From: Lacticaseibacillus absianus
Lineage (GTDB): Bacteria > Bacillota > Bacilli > Lactobacillales > Lactobacillaceae
Direction: 5' to 3'
NCBI RefSeq assembly: GCF_013407595.1
Contig: NZ_JABEKX010000002.1
Coordinates: 682,001-746,000, forward strand
DNA: 64,000 nucleotides
A program made the position numbers and the translations under genes. The notes beneath the pieces are model-generated. The model was not told the DNA's origin and ran no database searches. It worked only from the letters and a program-made list of their open reading frames with translations. This document shows, one piece after another, positions 56,421 to 64,000 of this stretch; position 1 is the first letter of the stretch, and the number at the start of each line of letters is the position of its first letter.

Positions 56421-57072
56421 CTGCGGGTTCCTCCTGATTCAACGGGGCGTAATCGTGGGCAAACACGTCCCACTCAGCGCCTGGTGGTAGCTGTGGGTGC
56501 CGCGCGGTCAGCCACTCGCGGCCGAGCCGGATCAGCGCGCGGTGCAAGTTGATCCAGGTCTCAGGGGGCATCAGCGCCTCCAACCGCCGTTGGATCTGCG
56601 TTGGTGTCGCGGTGGCAGATGCGATGCCGAAGCCTCGAATGATCCGGGTGACATGCGTGTCGACGGCGACTCCGGGGATCCCGAACGCATCGGTCCGCAC
56701 CACAGTCGCCGTTTTGGGCCCGACGCCTGGCAGGTGGGTCAGGGCCTTGAAGTCGCTGGGGACCTGACCGTCATACTGGGTCACCAGCGCTTGGCTCAGG
56801 GCCTGTAGGTACTTGGCTTTGTTGTGGTACAGCCCCAGCCGGTCGATGTAGGTCTCGATGGTCGTGACCGGGGCCGCGGCCATCGCCGTGGGGGTCGGAT
56901 AGGCCGCAAAGAGCTTCGGGGTGACTGCGTTGACGGCAACGTCGGTCGTCTGCGCCGATAAAAGCACCGCGACCAGAATCTGGAATGGGTCCTTGGCGTT
57001 CAACGTCGGGGGGACCCCGGGATACAGCTTGAGCACAAGTGTCAGTAGTGCGACGGCGCGTTGGTCATCCAT
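56413..57072 (-). CDS. nth: Endonuclease III without iron-sulfur ligands
   Basis: This DNA glycosylase/AP lyase removes oxidised pyrimidines. The 219-residue protein has the helix-hairpin-helix LPGVGPKTATVV with catalytic K120 and the Asp D138 in VAVDTHV, at the same positions as in E. coli. The C-terminal Cys-x6-Cys-x2-Cys-x5-Cys loop is replaced by a cysteine-free segment, and the whole protein has no cysteine. The cluster is not needed for the active site in the known structure. It follows dnaD with an AAGGAGGG site and overlaps comEB. Confidence 0.95.
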   Translation of the reverse strand: MDDQRAVALLTLVLKLYPGVPPTLNAKDPFQILVAVLLSAQTTDVAVNAVTPKLFAAYPTPTAMAAAPVTTIETYIDRLGLYHNKAKYLQALSQALVTQYDGQVPSDFKALTHLPGVGPKTATVVRTDAFGIPGVAVDTHVTRIIRGFGIASATATPTQIQRRLEALMPPETWINLHRALIRLGREWLTARHPQLPPGAEWDVFAHDYAPLNQEEPADD

Positions 57073-57084
57073 TCGTAGCCCTCC

Positions 57085-57693
57085 TTATAAGCCGAGGTGG
57101 CGGTTTTTTTCTGCCTGCACCGCGGCCGGCGTGGTCAGGTGCCGCTTCTCCCAGTCGATCAGGATCCGGTCCATGTAGCGCAGGGAGTAGACGCGGTTGA
57201 GCACCGCCTCGCGCAACGCGAGTTGGATCATCTCCGGTGCGTAGTGATCGACCGCCAGCCAATCACGGATCGTCTGTTGTTCGATCGGCGACAGCGGCCG
57301 CCCAAACTCGACTTCGATCTGACTGAATGTGGCCTTACCCGCAGTGTCCGCCTGTGGTAAGGCGGTCTGCTCGACTGGGGCGAGCACTTGTGTCAGCAGC
57401 GGGGTCACGTCGTAGCGATCAACTGTGCGGCCACTGGCGTCTTTAGTGCTGACCAGCTGTATCGCCTGTTTGGTGATCAAACTCTGGATCACCGTGAACA
57501 ACGCCTGGGGGGCAAGCTTGGTCGCCTGGCTCAGGGCGGCTAGGTCTGGCGCAGCGGTGTGGCGCTGATCCCATTCCAGTAGGAACAAGTAGACCACGAA
57601 CTCCTGGTGCGTCAGGTCGGTGTCCGCGAAGTGTGCGAACAAGGCGTTCGAGACGCTGGTACTGCCAGCACGCAGGTAAGCATTCAACTCCAT
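57085..57693 (-). CDS. dnaD: DnaD replication-initiation protein
   Basis: DnaD acts with DnaB and DnaI to load the replicative helicase at oriC or PriA forks. The 202-residue protein has an N-terminal winged-helix domain (about 1-100) and a C-terminal DnaD domain with FGRPLSPIEQQTIRDWL and the YxxxRxMDRIL-type segment YSLRYMDRILIDWEK. The ATG at 57693 follows GAGGAGGG; a frame from 57726 starts before that site. It stands between asnS and nth, the usual order in Bacillus and lactobacilli. Confidence 0.94.
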   Translation of the reverse strand: MELNAYLRAGSTSVSNALFAHFADTDLTHQEFVVYLFLLEWDQRHTAAPDLAALSQATKLAPQALFTVIQSLITKQAIQLVSTKDASGRTVDRYDVTPLLTQVLAPVEQTALPQADTAGKATFSQIEVEFGRPLSPIEQQTIRDWLAVDHYAPEMIQLALREAVLNRVYSLRYMDRILIDWEKRHLTTPAAVQAEKNRHLGL

Positions 57694-57727
57694 ATAGGCC
57701 CTCCTCTCCTTTGCACGTAGACGCAAA

Positions 57728-57752
57728 CAGGCCGAGCGTTCGCCCAGCCTGC
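57728..57752 (-). terminator. Weak hairpin between asnS and dnaD
   Basis: Imperfect arms with bulges (CAGGC...GCCTG on the minus strand) are followed by TTTG. Partial termination is possible. Confidence 0.4.
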
Positions 57753-57761
57753 GAGATGCGA

Positions 57762-59060
57762 TTACGGCTTGAGCCGGTTGATCATGCGTGGGAACGGGAT
57801 CGCCTCACGCAGGTGATCGAGGTGGCAGATCCACGTGATCGCACGTTCAAGCCCGAGTCCGAAACCGGCGTGCGGCACGGTGCCATACTTGCGCAGGTCA
57901 AGGTACCAGCCATACTCATCAAGGTCCAACCCCTTGGCCTCGATCGCGGCCTTGAGCTTGTCGTAGTCGACCTCACGCTCGGAACCGCCGATGATCTCCC
58001 CGTAGCCTTCAGGGGCCAGCAGGTCCGCGCAGACGTAGGTATCATCGCGCCCTTCTTCTGGCAACATGTAGAACGGCTTGATCGCCTTCGGGTAGTTCAG
58101 CACGAACACGGGTTGTTCGAACTGATCGGACAAGTAGGTTTCTTCCGGTGAGCCGAAGTCATCCCCCCACTGCACGTCGAAGCCCGCCTTTTGAAGCATC
58201 TCGATCGCTTCATCGTAACGAATGCGCGGGAACGGGAGCTTGGTGTACTTCTTCAGGGTCTCGATGTCACGGTCGAGCAGTTGTAGCTGGTAGGCGCAGT
58301 TGTCGATCACACCTTGGACCAGGAACGCGATGTAGCGTTCTTGGATCTCCAGGCTCTGTGCTTGGTGCATGAACGCCATCTCGGGTTCGATCATCCAGAA
58401 TTCGGTCAAGTGCCGGCGCGTCTTGCTCTTTTCCGCGCGGAACACGGGGCCGAAGGTGAAGACTTTGCCGTAAGCCATCGCGCCGGCTTCCGCGTACAGT
58501 TGACCGGATTGACTTAGGAAGGCTGGCTTGTCGAAGTACTCAGTCTCGAACAGTTCCGTGGTCCCTTCCGGCGCAGAGCCGGTCAGGATCGGTGGGTCCA
58601 TCTTGATAAAGCCTTCGTTGTTGAAGAACTCGTAGGTCGCGCGGATCATCTCGTTGCGAATTTGCTGGATCGCAAACTGACGCTTGGACCGCAACCACAG
58701 GTGGCGGTGATCCAGTAGAAACTCGATCCCGTGTTCCTTCGGCGTGATCGGGTAATCCTCTGAGTTACCGATGATCTCAATGTCGTGGACCTCGATTTCG
58801 TAGCCAAAGTGACTCCGGCTGTCCTCGTGGATCTCCCCTGTCAGCCACATGGAGGTCTCCTGCTTCATGTCTTTAGCGACCTGGAATACGGCCTCATCGA
58901 CCTTGTTCTTCAAGACGACGCCCTGGAAAAAGGCGGACCCGTCGCGCAGTTGCAGGAAGGCGATCTTCCCGCTCGACCGCTTGTCGGTCAGCCAGGCCCC
59001 GATGCGCACTTCCTCGTTCACATGGTCCTTAGCGTCAATGATGCGGATCTGTTCTGTCAT
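57762..59060 (-). CDS. asnS: Asparaginyl-tRNA synthetase
   Basis: The class II synthetase charges tRNA-Asn. The 432-residue protein has an OB-fold anticodon domain (about 15-105), motif 2 with [19 protein letters not shown], and motif 3 with [19 protein letters not shown] precedes the ATG. It lies 44 bases after the aminotransferase gene, which may supply aspartate, and upstream of dnaD. No T-box leader was seen. Confidence 0.97.
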   Translation of the reverse strand: MTEQIRIIDAKDHVNEEVRIGAWLTDKRSSGKIAFLQLRDGSAFFQGVVLKNKVDEAVFQVAKDMKQETSMWLTGEIHEDSRSHFGYEIEVHDIEIIGNSEDYPITPKEHGIEFLLDHRHLWLRSKRQFAIQQIRNEMIRATYEFFNNEGFIKMDPPILTGSAPEGTTELFETEYFDKPAFLSQSGQLYAEAGAMAYGKVFTFGPVFRAEKSKTRRHLTEFWMIEPEMAFMHQAQSLEIQERYIAFLVQGVIDNCAYQLQLLDRDIETLKKYTKLPFPRIRYDEAIEMLQKAGFDVQWGDDFGSPEETYLSDQFEQPVFVLNYPKAIKPFYMLPEEGRDDTYVCADLLAPEGYGEIIGGSEREVDYDKLKAAIEAKGLDLDEYGWYLDLRKYGTVPHAGFGLGLERAITWICHLDHLREAIPFPRMINRLKP

Positions 59061-59104
59061 GTCTTACTCCTTTGATTCATGCGGCGCTCGGCCGCAGGTT
59101 TTGG

Positions 59105-60289
59105 CTAGTTGGCGTTGGCGGCCACGAAGGCGTCGATGCGGTGGAGGGCCTCGATCAAGTCGGGCTTGGCCGCCGCATAGCTTAACCGCGCGTGATCTGG
59201 CATCCCGAACGCACGCCCCGGCACGATCGCGACACCGGTGTCGCGCAACAGCGCGGCGACGAAGTCATCGACCGAGGTGAAGTGCGTCAGCTGAGCGGCG
59301 CGCTTGACGTTGGGGAACAAATAAAAGGCCCCTTGCGGCTTCTCCGGCAGTGAGAACCCGGGGATCTTGGTCAGCAGCGGATAGATGACGTTCAGTCGGT
59401 CTTCGAATGCGGCCCGCATCTGCTCGACACTGCGGCCGTCGCTGTCAAACGCCGCGATGGCCGCGTACTGGGCGGCAGTGGTCGGATTACCCGTGGCGTG
59501 ACCCAGCAGTGTGGCCATCGCACCGATCACCTTCTCCGGGCCAGCGGCGAAGCCGATGCGCCAGCCAGTCATCGCATAGGACTTTGAGACACCCGCGATC
59601 AAGACCGTGTTCTTCGTGATCTCGGGATCGATCGACACCATACTGGTGTAGCTGGCCCCGTTGAACAGCAGGTCACGGTAGATGTCATCGGCGATCACTA
59701 AGATGTGATGCCGCAGCGCCCAGTTCCCGATCAGGGTCAATTCCTGTTGCGTGTAGATCGTCCCGGTCGGATTGGCCGGCGAATTGATCACCAACGCGCG
59801 GGTCGCGGCGGTGCACTGCGCCTCGAGGTCATCGACCGTGACTTTGAAGTGCCCTGACGACGGCACCGGTCGTGGCACGCCACCGGCTAAGCGTACTTGC
59901 TCGACGTAAGAGACCCAGCCCGGGAGCGGGATCAGCACCTCTTCGCCGGGGTCCAGGAGCACCTGGAACAGGCTGTACAGGGCCAGCTTGGCCCCTGTGG
60001 TTACCGCGATCTGCTTCGGACCGTAATCGACGCCGGTCTGTGCCAGCACGTGCGCACGGATCGCCGCCTTAAGTGCGGGGATCCCAGTCGCTGCGGTGTA
60101 GAAACTGGCCGCGCCGCTGTCGATCGCCGCCTTGGCGGCCTCAGCGATGAAGGTCGGGGTCTGAAAGTCTGGCTGACCGATCGACAGATCGATCACGTCT
60201 TCCCCGCGCGCCTTCATCTGCTTGGCGAGGTTGCTGATCGCGAGCGTCGCGCTCGGCGCGACACTGATGATACGTTTGGCTAAATGCAA
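59105..60289 (-). CDS. Aspartate aminotransferase-type PLP enzyme
   Basis: This class I aminotransferase probably interconverts aspartate and oxaloacetate with glutamate. The 394-residue protein has NSPANPTGTIY, the cofactor Asp in VIADDIYRDLLF, the Schiff-base lysine in SKSYAMTGWRIGF and the substrate Arg near the end in ARLSYAA. The likely start is TTG at 60289, eight bases after AAAGGAG; the GTG at 60298 touches the site. The place before asnS matches the aspB/aspC gene of other Firmicutes. Confidence 0.93.
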   Translation of the reverse strand: MHLAKRIISVAPSATLAISNLAKQMKARGEDVIDLSIGQPDFQTPTFIAEAAKAAIDSGAASFYTAATGIPALKAAIRAHVLAQTGVDYGPKQIAVTTGAKLALYSLFQVLLDPGEEVLIPLPGWVSYVEQVRLAGGVPRPVPSSGHFKVTVDDLEAQCTAATRALVINSPANPTGTIYTQQELTLIGNWALRHHILVIADDIYRDLLFNGASYTSMVSIDPEITKNTVLIAGVSKSYAMTGWRIGFAAGPEKVIGAMATLLGHATGNPTTAAQYAAIAAFDSDGRSVEQMRAAFEDRLNVIYPLLTKIPGFSLPEKPQGAFYLFPNVKRAAQLTHFTSVDDFVAALLRDTGVAIVPGRAFGMPDHARLSYAAAKPDLIEALHRIDAFVAANAN

Positions 60290-60313
60290 AAGGACCACTC
60301 CTTTGGGGTCCGG

Positions 60314-60805
60314 TCACAGGTTGCGGATCGCCGCGAGCTGCTTGCCGGTCTCAAAATCATACGTTACGTATCCAAGTTTACCAGAATTCGTGCGATAACC
60401 AACATCCCAGACGAATTTCTTTCCACGCCGGCTCAACCCGATGCTGGTGATGCGGCGCGGCGCGTACTGCGTGTTGACCTGGGCGGTGACCTGTGCCTGG
60501 GTGATGCCACTCGACTGTGCGAGCACGTGGACTTTCCCTGTTTTTTGCCGGATCAGCACGTAGACCCGCTTCTTCGCTTTGGTCCGCCCCGCAACGGTCA
60601 GGTAAGAATCACGCTGGGTGTCCCAATAAAAGTCATCGACGCGGGTCACGTCGGCTTTGGTCTCGGCGATGGTGATCGCCTGGCGCCGCAACTCACGCAT
60701 CGGCGCCAGGCTACGGAGCCAGACGCCGATCACGCCAGCGAGTAAGATCAAGCTGATGATCAACCAGGCGCGTCGGCGCCATTTTTGTCTTGCTGCTCTA
60801 CGCAT
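60314..60805 (-). CDS. YpmB-like membrane-anchored protein (DUF5590)
   Basis: The 163-residue protein has a basic start, one transmembrane helix (about 13-33) and an extracytoplasmic part with two PepSY-like repeats (about 40-160), as in YpmB. The function is unknown. It overlaps dinG by eight bases with AAAGGAG inside that gene, and it precedes the aminotransferase gene. The order dinG-ypmB-aspB-asnS is conserved in Bacillus and lactobacilli, which supports the call. Confidence 0.88.
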   Translation of the reverse strand: MRRAARQKWRRRAWLIISLILLAGVIGVWLRSLAPMRELRRQAITIAETKADVTRVDDFYWDTQRDSYLTVAGRTKAKKRVYVLIRQKTGKVHVLAQSSGITQAQVTAQVNTQYAPRRITSIGLSRRGKKFVWDVGYRTNSGKLGYVTYDFETGKQLAAIRNL

Positions 60806-63599
60806 GTGGGTCTCCTTTCAACGGTGGCATCGACCCCGCCAGCCACTGATGGGCAAGCGGAACGAGCGTCGCCAAGGGCAGGGTCATCGGTTTGAGGTTC
60901 GGCAGGCTCTTGGCCATTTTGCGACCGAACGCGGTCTGCGTCAACCGCGGATCCAGGCAGACGAACACCCCTCGATCGCGCTCGGTCCGGATCAATCGCC
61001 CGAAGCTCTGGCGAAACCGCAACGTCGCGCGCGGCAGTGCGTCGACTTTGAACGAGTCGAGCCCGGCTTGCCGCAGCGCGATGTACCGGGCCTTGGTCAC
61101 CGGCGCTTCGGGTGCGTCAAACGGCAGACGGGTCAAGATCACCTGCTCGAGCTGCTTGTCGGGGTAGTCGATCCCCTCAAAGAAGCTGGCCGCACCGAGC
61201 AACAGGCAGTCCTCCCCGAGGGCAAAGCGCTTGGCGATCTTCTCCGCCGAGCCGGTCACGCCTTGGGCTAAGATCTCCTTGTGTCCCCCGATCGGCATCG
61301 CGTTCAGACGCGCGTACACGGCGGCGATCGTGCTCAGCGAGGTGAACAGGGCGATCGTCTGGTGATCAGTATCCGCCAGTTGCGCGATCGCTTCGGCCAG
61401 ATAGTCGGCGTAGGCCGCTGGCGTCAAGTCGTTCGCGTTGGGGGCGTCTTCGGCTAAGAAGACCGCCGCCTGCTCCTTGTAGTGAAATGGGCTGCGCAGG
61501 CGCAAGCACTGCGCCTCGGGCAGGCTCGAATAGCCCAGCTGGGCCTGCAGAAACTCGAACGTTCGCGTGACTGTCAACGTTGCACCGACGAATGTCGGCG
61601 CTTTGAAATGCTGAAGCTCCGCTTGGATCGGAGCGGCCACGTTGAAGCGGTCCCAGGTGATGGCCAGGCTCGCGACGTCTCGTGGATGCGCAAGCGTCAC
61701 GCAAGTCACCCCGCTTGCGCCGGTGCGCATCGCGTCGGGATCCAGTCGGGCAAGCGTGCGGCGGCGCGCGGCCAATGCACTGACCACCCCATCGACTGCT
61801 TGAAACACTGCCGCATCTCCGACCAGGAATCGATCGGGATGCGCGTTGAAGTCCGCCTGTAACCCATCATATACCGCTTGTAAGGCATCCAGCTGGGCGA
61901 CGATCACGGTCAGCGGTGCGGCCAGGGTATCCATCAGCCAGCTGACCTGCTCGGGCATCAACATCTTTTCTACCGGGCCAGTGGTCGTCCCCTCGGCCCG
62001 AAAGAAGTGCTGATAGAGTTGCGCTTGCAAGTCCGTGATCCGACCGAGCAGTGTGTCGATCGTGGCCTGAGTGCTCGCAAGCTGGTATTGCATCAGCGGT
62101 TCATCTGCATAGATCGCCTGGAGACTGCGGCCCTTGCGGCGACTAGTCAGCTCGCGTAGGTGGCTCAACGCCAACCGCATCCGGCGCAGATCGATGCGGT
62201 GGGAGAAGGCTGCGGCGGTGTTGTCCGCGAAGTGTTGCGCCTCATCCACCACTAGAAACGGTGGCTGATGCAGCGGTAACGTCTCAAAGTGTCGCGAGAG
62301 GTACGCATGGTTCGTCACAATGATCGTTGCATCGTGTGCAGCGCGCAAGACGCGTCCGTAAAAATCAACGGCCTGGTATGGCCCCGTTGTGGTCGGGGTG
62401 CTGCCGGTGTGGCGGATACGCGCGAACAGTGGTGCCTGATAGTTGGTCATGTGCAGCTCATCTAGGTCGCCGGTCTGGGTCTCGCAGAGCCAAACGATCA
62501 ACCGCAACTGGAGCAGCTGCGTCTGGCGATTGGCCGCGGGTTCCTGTAAGGTCGCAGCCAACTTCTGCAAGTCCAGGTAGTGCCGGGCGCTTTTGAGCAT
62601 CACGGCGGGCACCTCTCGCCCGAGTATCGTGGCCAGCGCCGGGATCGCCTGGTGGACGAGCTGCGCCTGCAACACGGTCGTCGCAGTGGCGACGACCAGC
62701 TTCTGGTTCTCATCGCAGACATACGCATACGGGAGCAGGTAGCCGAACGTCTTCCCCAGTCCGGTGCCCGCCTCGATCATCATCGGTTGTTGCGCACCGG
62801 TAGCGTTGTAGTACAGGGCGTCCATCATCTTGACTTGGCCCCGCCGGAGCTTGTAAGTTGGCGTCAACAGCGCCTTTTTGGCCTTGTCAGTCAGCGGATA
62901 TGCGCCCGGTCCGTGCAACGCGGTCGTCAGTGCTTGCGGTCGGCGCAGGCAGAACTGGCCCACTTCAACGCAGTCGCTTGGCATGGGGAGGTCGATCACT
63001 TGCTGTGCTAACCAGTCGCCGGTCTGCCGCAGCAAGTTGTCGCTGTGCGCGACGAGCTGCCGCTGGGTGGCGCCTGGTAGTTGCTGAAACTTAGCGCGCA
63101 GCTGCCACAGGAGCTTGGCTGTCGCAACTGCGTCTGAATCCGCGTGGTGTGGCGCATCGTGCGGGATTGCCAGGGATTCGGTCAAGTCGCTCAGACGAAA
63201 GCTCGCTTGTGTGGGCATCAAGATCTGGGCTAATTCAACGGTATCTAGCGCCGGGTTCGTCAGTGGGCGAAGGCCGATCCGGGCCAGCTCAGCACTGAGG
63301 AACGGGTAGTCGAAGTTCACGTTATGCGCAACGATCACGGTGTCTCGCAACAGGTCTTCGATCATGTAGCCGGCGTCTTCGAAGTACGGCGCCGCGACAA
63401 GCTGCGCAGGGACGATCCCCGTCAGCTGTTGGATCGCGCGCGGGACTGGTCGATCCGGGTTGATCAGCTGCGAGACCGTCTGGACGATCTGGCCGTCGCG
63501 CATCAACGCGCACCCGAATTGAATGATCCGGTCCCCCGCATCGATACTTGTGCCCGTGGTCTCAAGGTCGATCACGGCATATGTGGTCACAGAAGACAT
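60798..63599 (-). CDS. dinG: DinG-type helicase fused to a DnaQ-like exonuclease
   Basis: The 933-residue protein has an N-terminal 3'-5' exonuclease domain (about 1-175) with D11/E13 in IDLETTGT, AHNVNFDYPF and HHADSDAV, followed by an XPD/DinG-like superfamily 2 helicase domain. Walker A is EAGTGLGKT, the DEAH-like box is VVDEAQHF, and the last motif is FRQSFGRLIRTERD. The segment between Walker A and the DEAH box has one Cys, so no [4Fe-4S] site as in E. coli DinG. The ATG at 63599 fits the family start, though its ribosome binding site is very close. Firmicutes forms are known to be exonucleases with uncertain helicase activity. Confidence 0.93.
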   Translation of the reverse strand: MSSVTTYAVIDLETTGTSIDAGDRIIQFGCALMRDGQIVQTVSQLINPDRPVPRAIQQLTGIVPAQLVAAPYFEDAGYMIEDLLRDTVIVAHNVNFDYPFLSAELARIGLRPLTNPALDTVELAQILMPTQASFRLSDLTESLAIPHDAPHHADSDAVATAKLLWQLRAKFQQLPGATQRQLVAHSDNLLRQTGDWLAQQVIDLPMPSDCVEVGQFCLRRPQALTTALHGPGAYPLTDKAKKALLTPTYKLRRGQVKMMDALYYNATGAQQPMMIEAGTGLGKTFGYLLPYAYVCDENQKLVVATATTVLQAQLVHQAIPALATILGREVPAVMLKSARHYLDLQKLAATLQEPAANRQTQLLQLRLIVWLCETQTGDLDELHMTNYQAPLFARIRHTGSTPTTTGPYQAVDFYGRVLRAAHDATIIVTNHAYLSRHFETLPLHQPPFLVVDEAQHFADNTAAAFSHRIDLRRMRLALSHLRELTSRRKGRSLQAIYADEPLMQYQLASTQATIDTLLGRITDLQAQLYQHFFRAEGTTTGPVEKMLMPEQVSWLMDTLAAPLTVIVAQLDALQAVYDGLQADFNAHPDRFLVGDAAVFQAVDGVVSALAARRRTLARLDPDAMRTGASGVTCVTLAHPRDVASLAITWDRFNVAAPIQAELQHFKAPTFVGATLTVTRTFEFLQAQLGYSSLPEAQCLRLRSPFHYKEQAAVFLAEDAPNANDLTPAAYADYLAEAIAQLADTDHQTIALFTSLSTIAAVYARLNAMPIGGHKEILAQGVTGSAEKIAKRFALGEDCLLLGAASFFEGIDYPDKQLEQVILTRLPFDAPEAPVTKARYIALRQAGLDSFKVDALPRATLRFRQSFGRLIRTERDRGVFVCLDPRLTQTAFGRKMAKSLPNLKPMTLPLATLVPLAHQWLAGSMPPLKGDPHA

Positions 63600-63633
63600 G
63601 TCCTCACCAATTTTCTCACAGTCTGGCTCCATT

Positions 63634-64000
63634 CTACTCTGCTTGCGGCGTGGCGGCTAGGTCGATCGCGTCACCAGTCGCCAGCAGGATCAGGTAGCGG
63701 TGGCGCACCGGCCGCGGCTGAAGTGTCTCTAGCGCGCGGGCGTAGAGGTTCAGCTGACCCTGGTAGCGGTCGATCACGGGCTGTGGATCCCCGCTGATGT
63801 GGTCGGTCTTGTAATCGAATAGCGTCACCCCTTCATCCGCCACGAAGTAGCCGTCGATGATCCCATGGACCAAGATGTCGGCGGTCTCCCCTGCCATGGC
63901 CGCAAATAGCGACTCGGCTGGCATCAGCAGCGAGAACGCGGCCTCGCGCTGGAGCGTGTCGGCGTGGGTGATCAGTGCGGCGCCGAGCGGTGACGCGAAG
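63634..64000 (-). CDS. addA: AddA helicase-nuclease subunit, C-terminal end (5' part outside window)
   Basis: The frame is open to the window edge. The visible 121 residues are the RecB-type nuclease domain. They include GIIDGYFVADEGVTLFDYKTD, with the metal-binding Asp residues and the Lys of DYKTD, followed by the conserved QLNLYARALE. AddAB processes double-strand breaks for recombination. The addA-dinG order is conserved in lactobacilli. The helicase domains lie beyond 64000. Confidence 0.9.
   Translation of the reverse strand, partial: FASPLGAALITHADTLQREAAFSLLMPAESLFAAMAGETADILVHGIIDGYFVADEGVTLFDYKTDHISGDPQPVIDRYQGQLNLYARALETLQPRPVRHRYLILLATGDAIDLAATPQAE

Noticed and set aside
59061-59104. 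T-box leader before asnS
   Set aside because: The gap is only 44 bases and has no T-box sequence or terminator pair.

Overview
The window comes from a high-GC (roughly 60 % by eye) low-G+C-phylum bacterium, almost certainly a member of the Lactobacillaceae. Markers for this are the gene order addA-dinG-ypmB-aspC-asnS-dnaD-nth next to pbp1A/recU-ypsA-gpsB-rnpB-rlmL, a B-type RNase P RNA, an EbsA homologue, a PyrR-controlled pyrimidine operon, a Mn-dependent family II pyrophosphatase, strong AGGAGG ribosome binding sites, and frequent GTG/TTG starts. It is ordinary chromosome. I see no prophage, insertion sequence, CRISPR array, tRNA or defence island.

Layout. 1-2.9 kb: end of a LysR regulator, ppaC and an M42 aminopeptidase. 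2.9-4.3 kb: the only long gene-poor stretch, then an orphan gene of lower GC. 4.5-5.3 kb: an isolated N-formylglutamate amidohydrolase. 5.4-10.9 kb (minus): a LytTR response regulator, an AgrC-like kinase and two half ABC exporters. 11.1-20.6 kb: arginine biosynthesis, with argCJBDF (minus) divergent from an arginine-type carAB (plus) across a promoter region rich in possible ARG boxes. 20.7-26.4 kb: a putative acetyltransferase with complementary flanks, a DUF6483-like protein, Nudix and HAD hydrolases, DegV and rqcH. 26.4-36.4 kb (minus): pyrR-pyrP-pyrB-pyrC-carA-carB-pyrF-pyrE behind a clear PyrR attenuator; pyrD is absent. 36.4-40.4 kb (minus): ebsA-fhs-udg-lspA-rluD, which runs into the pyr leader. 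40.4-48.6 kb: an RNase HI-like gene, nitroreductase, cls, nrdH, two tandem M13 endopeptidases and lplA. 48.7-55.6 kb: a small unknown protein, a 2-hydroxyacid dehydrogenase, rlmL, rnpB, gpsB, ypsA, recU and pbp1A. 55.9-64 kb (minus): comEB, nth, dnaD, asnS, aspC, ypmB, dinG and the 3' end of addA.

The two carbamoyl-phosphate synthases link the halves of the window. One is placed with the arginine genes and has a shortened C-terminal regulatory domain. The other is full length and sits under PyrR control. A second theme is iron sparing: Nth has no cysteine at all, the family-4-like uracil-DNA glycosylase has one, and DinG shows no cysteine cluster, so three repair enzymes whose best-known relatives carry [4Fe-4S] clusters lack the ligands here. 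No clearly new multi-gene system is present. The best leads are the complementary ends of the putative acetyltransferase gene, several palindromic operators over promoters, the orphan at 3.7-4.3 kb, the cluster-free repair enzymes and a strong excess of the tetramer GATC. Several gene starts below were moved from the longest reading frame to the start that fits a ribosome binding site.
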